This document shows, piece after piece, positions 58,707 to 64,000 of a DNA stretch of 64,000 bases. Origin of the DNA: Candidatus Dormiibacterota bacterium (lineage in GTDB: Bacteria; Chloroflexota; Dormibacteria; Dormibacterales; Dormibacteraceae); NCBI GenBank assembly GCA_003139695.1, contig PLJM01000009.1:16267-80266 (forward strand), written 5' to 3'. The notes under the pieces were generated by a model, which saw only the letters and a list, made by a program, of their open reading frames with translations, was not told the DNA's origin and searched no databases. Numbering within the stretch: the stretch's first letter is position 1; every line of letters starts with the position of its first letter. Position numbers and translations under genes: made by a program.

Positions 58707-59540
58707 CTATCCCAGCGCCGGTTTTCTGGCCCGGACGATTACGGCGACGGCCAGGTGCCGCTGCCGGCTCGGTGAAAGGGTTTGCCGCATGACTTCGATC
58801 AGGTTTGGTGTGAACAGGGGATAGTCCGAGATCTCATCGATTCCGTACCCGGTGTGACCAAAGAACTCCACCGCGACGAAACCTGCTTTGGAGAGTTTTC
58901 TGGCGAAGACACGCTCCGCCACAGCGCCCGATATTCAACCGGCCCAGGCGGCATCGCTGGTCTTCACCTCCAGCGGCAGCTCTGACTCGACGAGCAGGTC
59001 GGCCATCGTGAGCCGGCCGCCCGGTCGGAGAACTCGATAGAGCTCGGCCAGCACGCGAGACTTGCGCGGGGAGAGGTTGATGACACCGTTCGAGATAACG
59101 GCGTCCACCGAGTCAGCCGGAAGAGGTATCGCCTCCATCTCGCCATGCAGGAATTCACAACTATCGCCTACACCGGCGGCGGCGGCGTTGGCCCTGGCTC
59201 GCGCGAGCATCTCCTCAATCACGTCGATCCCAATCACGCGGCCGCCGGGACTCACAAAGTTCGCCGCGAGGATTGAGTCGATGCCACCTCCGGAACCCAC
59301 ATCGAGCACGGTCTCTCCCGGCCGCAGTTCCGCGCGGCGGACCGGGTTGCCAACGCCCAGCGCCCAGGTCACGGCGCCCTCGGGCAGGAGCCGTCGTTCA
59401 TCCTCACTGTAGAGGCGCGCGACCACCGCTTCGCCGGCTCCCGTGCCGATCGCCTGGTAGGCGTCGGCAACCGCGGCCTTGATGTGCTGTTGGTGAAGGA
59501 GATCCGTCTCGCCGGCGATGTGCCCGAGGCCGCGGATCAC
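58707..59540 (-). CDS. ArsM-related SAM methyltransferase, predicted selenoprotein (Sec202)
   Basis: A Rossmann-fold methyltransferase of 277 residues if the in-frame TGA at 58937-58935 is read as selenocysteine. Motif I VLDVGSGGGIDS is at 78-89; motif post-I, RVIGIDVIEEM; then DAVISNGVINLSP (148-158) and VLRPGGRLTMADLL, all as in arsenite methyltransferases. Homologues continue WAG-C-x-x-G-A; here the Cys codon is TGA, and the frame goes on with ISGAVAERVFARKLSKAGF and 55 more residues to a TAG. A hairpin follows the TGA. GTG start overlaps the anti-sigma stop by 4 bases. ArsM substrate ligand Cys is at this position. Sec is inferred. Confidence 0.8.
58911..58937 (-). promoter_or_regulatory. 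Putative SECIS hairpin and Sec codon, methyltransferase 1
   Basis: TGA (58937-58935), then 7 bases, then stem GCGCT/AGCGT (one G-U) with 7-base loop GTGGCGG beginning with G, 16 bases after the TGA start. This spacing and a G at the loop start match the bacterial SECIS consensus. Confidence 0.55.
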
Positions 59541-59770
59541 CTTTCCAGCTCCTTGACAAATCGCGCCATCCGCTCCCTGACTTCGGCCGGAAGTTCATCG
59601 ACCGACCGCTGATCCTCGAGAACACTCTGCAAGACTCTGGCGAACTCCAGCTCTCCACAACATTGCCTGCAGATGCCTAGATGGTCATCGACCAACTGCT
59701 GCTGCTTGGGTGCCAGGTCATCATCGAGGTACTGCCAGAACTGTTTGACCGCTTCAGTGCAGGTGATCAA
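59537..59770 (-). CDS. Zinc-type anti-sigma factor (zf-HC2)
   Basis: A 77-residue protein with the ZAS pattern Cys4, then His30-x3-Cys34-x2-Cys37 in VDDHLGICRQCCGEL. Such proteins (RsrA/ChrR-like) hold an ECF sigma factor inactive until oxidation or metal displacement of zinc. It overlaps the sigma gene by 4 bases and the methyltransferase-1 gene by 4 bases, so the three are one operon. The N-terminal helix precedes the sigma-binding region normally seen in ZAS proteins. Confidence 0.88.
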   Translation of the reverse strand: MITCTEAVKQFWQYLDDDLAPKQQQLVDDHLGICRQCCGELEFARVLQSVLEDQRSVDELPAEVRERMARFVKELER

Positions 59771-60363
59771 GGCACAACACTCTCCTTCATGTGTGATTTC
59801 GTCAACAGCCCCTCCCGATCGGCATAGTTCCAGAGGTCCCGCTCGAAGAGCTTCCGCGCCCGGTGCAGCCGGGCGAGGATAGTTCCCAGAGGGGCCCCCA
59901 GATTGCGGGCGATCTCCTTGGTGGAATACCCCTCGACGTAATGCAGTACAAGCGGCGCCCGGTAGATCTCAGGCATTGCAAGCAGGATCGCCAGGACATC
60001 ATCGCGGCCGAACTGTGCGATGAAATCGAGGTGCAGCGAATCGGAGTAAGGGAACGGGTCCTCTTCCTCCACCTTTCGGTAGAGCGAATACTCGTCCACG
60101 TCATCAAACGCGAGCTCGTCGATCGACCGCTTCGATCGCCGGAGGCCGTCCCGGTAGACGTTCAGCATAATCGCGCTCATCCAGGCCGGCCCAGCTTCGA
60201 CATGCTGGAGTTGGCCGAACCGCTGATAAGCGCGCATGAGAGTTTCCTGAACGAGGTCCTCCGCGCCGCGGTTCGCGAGTCGGCGGGCGAGGCGGTAGAT
60301 CCGCGGCAGGCTGGCCATGGCGACCTCGGAGAAGCCCGCCTGCGCTGTCTTTCCACCCGCCAT
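59767..60363 (-). CDS. ECF sigma factor controlling the thiol/metal-stress regulon
   Basis: A 198-residue group 4 sigma factor. Region 2 contains YRLARRLANRGAEDLVQETL followed by MRAYQRFGQL, the classic -10 recognition helix; region 4 has MPEIYRAPLVLHYVEGYSTK with EIARNLGAPLGTILARLHRA, the -35-binding HTH (about 135-185). ATG at 60363 is preferred to the TTG at 60372. Upstream is its own predicted promoter (autoregulation). With the zinc anti-sigma it resembles SigR/RsrA redox systems. Confidence 0.92.
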   Translation of the reverse strand: MAGGKTAQAGFSEVAMASLPRIYRLARRLANRGAEDLVQETLMRAYQRFGQLQHVEAGPAWMSAIMLNVYRDGLRRSKRSIDELAFDDVDEYSLYRKVEEEDPFPYSDSLHLDFIAQFGRDDVLAILLAMPEIYRAPLVLHYVEGYSTKEIARNLGAPLGTILARLHRARKLFERDLWNYADREGLLTKSHMKESVVP

Positions 60364-60404
60364 GATGGTCAAAGCCTAGACTCGCGCAAAGTCATCACTC
60401 TTAA

Positions 60405-60433
60405 GAGACGACGCTGACCTGCTCATTTATTGC
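60405..60433 (-). promoter_or_regulatory. Predicted ECF autoregulatory promoter of the sigma gene
   Basis: On the minus strand GCAAT (60433-60429), an 18-base spacer and CGTCTC (60410-60405), about 42 bases before the sigma start codon. Matches the other two sites of this motif in the window. Confidence 0.65.
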
Positions 60434-60447
60434 GATCGCCGTGAGAT

Positions 60448-60475
60448 GCAATAAGAAATCGGCGCCCGGCGTCTC
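60448..60475 (+). promoter_or_regulatory. Predicted ECF promoter of the Cys-rich/selenoprotein operon
   Basis: GCAAT (60448-60452), 17 bases, CGTCTC (60470-60475), then AGGAGGTG and the ATG at 60496. It is divergent from, and partly interleaved with, the sigma-gene promoter. Confidence 0.65.
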
Positions 60476-60495
60476 ATGAATCAGGAGGTGATGAA

Positions 60496-60660
60496 ATGAA
60501 TTGTCCCAAGTGTGGTGGCGAGACTGAGGGTTGGAAGTGTGCCATCTGCGGTGCCGAAGCCGACGAGCATGATCCACAGCACACCCACTCCGGTTCGGAT
60601 CGTTACTGCACGTTGAAGTGCAAGGACTGTGGCAAGGCCGACGTCCATTGCACCTGCTGA
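60496..60660 (+). CDS. Small zinc-ribbon-like Cys-rich protein
   Basis: A 54-residue protein with ten cysteines in CxxC pairs: MNCPKCGGETEGWKCAICGA, then EADEHDPQHTHSG, RYCTLKCKDCGKADVHCTC. The two CxxC pairs at each end suggest two zinc ribbons or a metal/arsenic/mercury chelator. It has a strong ribosome site (AGGAGGTG, 5 bases from the ATG). First gene of the divergent ECF-controlled operon. It is too short for most gene finders. Function unknown; the TGA stop here follows the family's usual terminal CTC, so I treat it as a stop. Confidence 0.8.
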   Translation: MNCPKCGGETEGWKCAICGAEADEHDPQHTHSGSDRYCTLKCKDCGKADVHCTC

Positions 60661-60688
60661 GCAGGGGCGCCGTGTTGAGACTGTGTAG

Positions 60689-61543
60689 ATGATGCCGGCC
60701 GAGCTGACCGCGGAAGAGCAGACGGCGATCCTGGCCGAGCGATACTCGCAACGGGCCGAGGCCTATGACAAGTTCTGGAGCCCGGTGATCCGTCCCGCCG
60801 GCGAACGTCTGGTCAGTCAGCTACCTCTCGGATCTGCGAGCAGCATCATCGACGTCGGCACCGGCGCGGGCGCGCTTTTCCCCGCAATTGCGCGAGCGGC
60901 TCCGAGCGCAACGATCCTGGGTGTCGATCGTTCGGAAGGCATGCTTCGCCTGGCGAGAAAAAAGTACCCAGGTTGGCTGGCGCTCATGGACGTGCAAAAC
61001 TTGGCGCTATCCGCCTATCGATTCGATGCGGCGGTTGTCGCCTTCATCTTGTTTCATCTACCAACGCCCGAAAGATGTCTCAGTGAGGTCAATCGCGTGC
61101 TGAAGCCTGCAGGCGTGGTTGGCACGATAACGTGGGCGGCCGAGCGAACTCCGACGGCCGGCGCCGTGTGGGACGAGGAGCTGGGAGCAGTCGGCGCCCA
61201 AGTTATCGAGCTCCCGGCCACCGATAACCGCGCATGCTGCGACACCGAGCAAAAGGTGACGGCGCTGTTGGAGCAAACGGGCTTTGTCGTGATCCGAGTG
61301 TGGTCAGAGTCCATCGAATATCGATGGCGGCGCGAAGATTACTTCGATTACCAGACGCGCAGTACCTCGCGACTGCGTCTCCTGTCGTTGGACGAGGGTG
61401 TGCGTGAGGCGTGCCTCGGCCGGATTCGCAAACGATTATCCGGCGCGGATGAGAACGAATACGTGTACACGGGCGACGTGGTTATGGCGATGGCTCGGAA
61501 ATCTGATGCTGGCATGCAGACACCGGGAGAGACCGATGGCTGA
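60689..61543 (+). CDS. SAM-dependent methyltransferase (class I)
   Basis: A 284-residue methyltransferase. Motif I is SSIIDVGTGAGALFPAIAR (about 50-68), motif post-I ATILGVDRSEGMLRLAR, motif IV AAVVAFILFHLPTPERCL, and NRVLKPAGVVGTITWAAERT the family's strand 5. There is no in-frame TGA and the end is normal. It overlaps the next methyltransferase (Sec) by 8 bases. UbiE/Methyltransf_11 group; substrate unknown. The C-terminal region has a Cys pair (NRACCDT). Confidence 0.88.
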   Translation: MMPAELTAEEQTAILAERYSQRAEAYDKFWSPVIRPAGERLVSQLPLGSASSIIDVGTGAGALFPAIARAAPSATILGVDRSEGMLRLARKKYPGWLALMDVQNLALSAYRFDAAVVAFILFHLPTPERCLSEVNRVLKPAGVVGTITWAAERTPTAGAVWDEELGAVGAQVIELPATDNRACCDTEQKVTALLEQTGFVVIRVWSESIEYRWRREDYFDYQTRSTSRLRLLSLDEGVREACLGRIRKRLSGADENEYVYTGDVVMAMARKSDAGMQTPGETDG

Positions 61544-62327
61544 CATTCTCAACGTGGTGGACATTGACGAACTTCGTCACCAAGTCCGTCAAAAGTACCG
61601 CGATGTGGCCGCCGATCCGAGCGGCACTCAGCATGTCCATCACTTCCACACCGGCCGAACGCACGCGGTGCGGCTCGGGTACCCAGCGCATCCCTTGAGC
61701 GAACTTCCGGACGAAGCATGCGATGCATTTGCGGGCATGGGCAATCCCTTCTTTTGGGGCGGCCCCAAACCCGGCGAGAAGGTTGTTGATCTTGGATCTG
61801 GAGGCGGCATGGATTCTCTCCTGGCAGCGCTCTGGGTGGGCAGCGAGGGGCGTGTTATCGGAGTTGACATGACGCCCGAGATGCTCGATCGCAGCCGTGC
61901 GATCGCCGAGAAGATGGGTTTGAAGAATGTCGAGTTCCGCGAAGGCCTGATCGAAGATCTCCCTGTGGACGACGGCTGGGCGGATGTCGTCATCTCCAAT
62001 GGGGTGATCAACCTCTGCCCTGACAAGATTGGCGTCTACAGGCAGATCTTCCGCGTGCTGAAGCCGGGCGGCAGGATGACTGTGGCTGACATTTGCTTGG
62101 AGCGTCCAGTTCCCGAGGAAGCCCTCCATGACATTGATCTCTGGACTGGTTGAATCGCAGGTGCCCTGCCGTGTGCAGGGTGGGAGACGGTGATCAGCGC
62201 CGCCGGGCTGATGGATGTCGAGCTGGCGAATCCGATCGACGCCTTTGCCGGTGCCAGCGGAGAGGCCAGCGCGAGGGAGTTCGGAACATTGGGCTATTCG
62301 ATTCGAGCGCGTAAGCCGGTTGAATAA
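61536..62327 (+). CDS. ArsM-related SAM methyltransferase, predicted selenoprotein (Sec206)
   Basis: A 263-residue enzyme if TGA at 62151-62153 is read through. KVVDLGSGGGMDSLLAALW (83-101) is motif I, RVIGVDMTPEMLDRSRAIAE motif post-I, VVISNGVINLCPDK (151-164) and VLKPGGRMTVADICLERPVP follow, all ArsM-like. LWTG is then followed by TGA and IAGALPCAGWETVISAAGLM to a TAA at 62325-62327. In homologues the residue after G is Cys (G-C-x-AGA). The recoded end abuts the DUF2182 gene (GTG at 62329), closing an otherwise 178-base gap. Overlaps the previous gene by 8 bases. Confidence 0.82.
62151..62182 (+). promoter_or_regulatory. Putative SECIS hairpin and Sec codon, methyltransferase 2
   Basis: TGA (62151-62153), then stem CCCTGC (62164-62169) and GCAGGG (62175-62180) closing the loop CGTGT, with two more G-U pairs outside. 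The loop starts about 19 bases after the TGA, inside the range for bacterial SECIS. Confidence 0.6.
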
Positions 62328-62328
62328 A

Positions 62329-63102
62329 GTGCGCTTGCCTGCTGACAGAGCGACGGTACTGGTCGGCGTGACGCTTGTCGCAGTCACGGTAGCTGCCTGG
62401 GTTGCATTTTTGGCACAGGCGGTTTCGCCCACCAGCATTGCGATGGACACGATGTCCTCCGGCGCGGACCTCGCCGGCGCGACTGGTTTCATTGCCGCAT
62501 GGGTCGTGATGATGGCCGCCATGATGCTGCCGTCGGCAGCGCCACTAGTGCTGCTTTATCGCGCGGCCGGAGCTGATGGGCGCGTGGCAAATACGGTCCC
62601 ACTCGTCGCCGGCTACCTGGTCGCGTGGGCGGTTTTCGGCGCCTTGGTATACGCCGCGCAACAGGCGCTTGGCGCGGTGGTCCAGTCCAACGCTACGTTG
62701 GGCAATGCGAGACCCTACGCCGTGGCTGGGATTCTCGCTATCGCGGGCGTCTACCAGTTCACTCCACTCAAGCAGGCATGCCTGCGCGAGTGCCGTTCCC
62801 CACTTGACTTTCTGATGCATCGCTGGCGCGGTGCGGGCGCATTTGATGCTCTCCGATTGGGAGTCGAACATGGCGCCTACTGCGTCGGCTGCTGCTGGGG
62901 CCTCATGGCGGTACTGGTGATCGCGGGCGCTATGAGCCTGCTGTGGGTGGTGCTTATCGGGCTCATCGTATTCGTGGAGAAGCTGATGCCTTTCGGCGAG
63001 CGGGGCGCGCACCTGACTGGAGCTGGGCTTGGGTTGTTGGCAGTAGTAGTGGCTGTACATCCGGATCTTTCGATGTGGCTTCGCGGTGGCATAGGGATCT
63101 AG
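62329..63102 (+). CDS. DUF2182 integral membrane protein
   Basis: A protein of about 257 residues with six or seven predicted helices. AAWVVMMAAMMLPSAAPLVL near the N terminus and ACLRECRSPLDFLMHRWRGAG with GVEHGAYCVGCCWGLM are the DUF2182 signature, rich in Met and Cys and described as putative metal-binding. A TTG at 62320 or GTG at 62329 would start just at the recoded methyltransferase end. DUF2182 genes are commonly followed by DUF1326, as here. Possibly metal/metalloid handling. Confidence 0.85.
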   Translation: MRLPADRATVLVGVTLVAVTVAAWVAFLAQAVSPTSIAMDTMSSGADLAGATGFIAAWVVMMAAMMLPSAAPLVLLYRAAGADGRVANTVPLVAGYLVAWAVFGALVYAAQQALGAVVQSNATLGNARPYAVAGILAIAGVYQFTPLKQACLRECRSPLDFLMHRWRGAGAFDALRLGVEHGAYCVGCCWGLMAVLVIAGAMSLLWVVLIGLIVFVEKLMPFGERGAHLTGAGLGLLAVVVAVHPDLSMWLRGGIGI

Positions 63103-63129
63103 TCAGAACAGTTGAAGGAGGCTTAGAAA

Positions 63130-63747
63130 ATGGCACATTCCCCGGCGGAGAAATGGAAACTGAAGGGCACCGTCCTGATCGCGTGCAACTGCGATTACGG
63201 CTGCCCGTGCAACTTCAACGCTCTGCCCACCCACGGGCACTGCGAAGGCGGCTGGGCCTGGCACGTGATGGACGGCCGCTACGGGGGGCTTGACCTCAGC
63301 GGACTTACTTTTTCGATTGCCGCTGACTGGCCCAAGGCGATCCATGACGGCAACGGCGAGGCTGCTGTGCTAATCGACGAGCGGGCGAATGAGGCCCAAC
63401 GCGAAGCACTCAAGACGCTGGTGTCCGGGTCGGCAGGCGGCCCCTGGGGCATCCTCAAGAACACCTGGACCAAAGTGCATGAGCCGAGATACGTGGCGTT
63501 CGAGATCAACCTGGCCGAGCAACGGAGCCACGTGAAAGCCGGGGACATCCTCGAGCTCGAGATGGAGCCGATTCGAAACCCGGTGACCGCGGCTGAGGTC
63601 ACGCCGGGCGCAGTTCTGCCGGAAGGCTTCATCACAAAAGATCCGCGCTTCGCGTCGTCAAAGTTATTTCGCGTGCAGGAGGGTGTGCACTACGACCACA
63701 GTGGCAAGTACGCCGCCTTCGGATCGTTCGACTACATAGGCCCATGA
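63130..63747 (+). CDS. DUF1326 protein
   Basis: A 205-residue protein with N-terminal LIACNCDYGCPCNFN (Cys19, 21, 25, 27) and HGHCEGGWAWHV, the DUF1326 hallmark of a clustered cysteine metal site. The remaining beta-rich domain ends in VHYDHSGKYAAFGSFDYIGP. It follows DUF2182 by 27 bases and closes the ECF-controlled operon. Function unknown; the pairing with DUF2182 is conserved in many bacteria. Confidence 0.88.
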   Translation: MAHSPAEKWKLKGTVLIACNCDYGCPCNFNALPTHGHCEGGWAWHVMDGRYGGLDLSGLTFSIAADWPKAIHDGNGEAAVLIDERANEAQREALKTLVSGSAGGPWGILKNTWTKVHEPRYVAFEINLAEQRSHVKAGDILELEMEPIRNPVTAAEVTPGAVLPEGFITKDPRFASSKLFRVQEGVHYDHSGKYAAFGSFDYIGP

Positions 63748-63954
63748 GATCCAGATCATCACTTTGAGGCCGCCGTTTCTGACCGCGCCCGTCGACCTGG
63801 TGATCGCATCTCATCTAGTAGTTCATGTAGTAATTCGAGCGACATCGGTGGACGAAATCGGTTGCTAACGTCTACCTAACTGCGCGAATAGAGCTCAAAA
63901 CCCTCGGAAACGGTCTCGCTGGACGGTACCGCCTAGAGTTCGGGACCGTGAGGC

Positions 63955-63973
63955 CCCGGGTTCAAATCCCGGG
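63955..63973 (+). other. T-arm-like hairpin near the window end (tRNA-like, unproven)
   Basis: CCCGGG-TTCAAAT-CCCGGG has the shape of a tRNA T-arm, but no matching acceptor, D or anticodon arms can be folded in the visible bases upstream. 63748-64000 otherwise shows nothing I can name. Confidence 0.25.
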
Positions 63974-64000
63974 TTCCCGGGGAGGCGGGACACTATTTGA

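Noticed and set aside
60658..60681. TGA of the Cys-rich mini-protein as a third Sec codon (next codons read AGAPC)
   Set aside because: The protein is complete at the terminal CTC, the extension is only five residues and the hairpin there overlaps the TGA itself.
58707..62327. Alternative genetic code with TGA as a sense codon
   Set aside because: TGA is the ordinary stop of several nearby genes (anti-sigma, 60689 methyltransferase, DUF1326), so recoding must be local.
63900..63985. Complete tRNA gene at the window end
   Set aside because: Only the T-arm-like hairpin folds; a candidate acceptor (63905-63911) has a mismatch, and the D and anticodon arms do not form.

Overview
The window is high-GC bacterial DNA, dense with genes, with many GTG/TTG starts and 1-8 bp gene overlaps. 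There is no 16S or 23S gene to fix the taxonomy. Several features suit an uncultivated soil member of the Terrabacteria, such as Dormibacterota/Chloroflexota or a related lineage: a DUF385 (F420-type) protein, menaquinone-type MenG plus a polyprenyl synthase, DUF4232 and Amidase_6 relatives, an Flp pilin and an anaerobic-type hydroxybenzoyl-CoA reductase. This placement is inference. A dispersed palindromic repeat (two back-to-back hairpins, core CCTCCCCGGCAAGCGGGGAGG) recurs at about ten loci and is a signature of this genome.

Layout. 0-3.1 kb: the end of an RND pump and a DHA2 drug exporter. 3.2-10.8 kb: a visibly more A+T-rich defence island with Vsr nickase, C5 cytosine methyltransferase, MORC/Hsp90-like GHKL ATPase, Z1-domain SF2 helicase, PD-(D/E)XK protein (DUF4420) and an EEP-family nuclease. 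10.8-22.9 kb: a second DHA2 exporter, lipoproteins, VOC, OsmC, DUF2089/SHOCT-like pair, nitronate monooxygenase, and a MarR-DHA2 operon with a palindromic operator. 23.2-28.8 kb: an ECF sigma factor with a membrane partner, a secreted amidase-like protein, an HtrA protease and an ABC transporter. 28.8-35.4 kb: bS21, a lone 5S rRNA with its own terminator, envelope polysaccharide genes and HtpX. 35.5-48.4 kb: an unusual transporter-HEAT-cyclic-nucleotide-domain fusion, XseAB, MoaA, a beta-oxidation trio, MenG, a prenyl diphosphate synthase operon and a KDPG-aldolase homologue lacking its lysine. 48.6-54.8 kb: hcrCAB-like 4-hydroxybenzoyl-CoA reductase genes, an Flp pilin and aroC.

56.9-63.7 kb is the most interesting part. 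Two ArsM-related SAM methyltransferases, on opposite strands, each have an in-frame TGA at the same position, where homologues carry the cysteine of a C-x-x-G-A motif. In both, the conserved C-terminal domain continues in frame after the TGA and a short hairpin follows it, as expected for bacterial selenocysteine insertion. One methyltransferase is in an operon with an ECF sigma factor and its zinc-type anti-sigma factor. The other is in an operon with a Cys-rich mini-protein, another methyltransferase, DUF2182 and DUF1326. A shared promoter motif, GCAAT-N17/18-CGTCTC, lies upstream of both operons and of an OsmC gene. I read this as a thiol- or metal-stress ECF regulon that includes two predicted selenoproteins.
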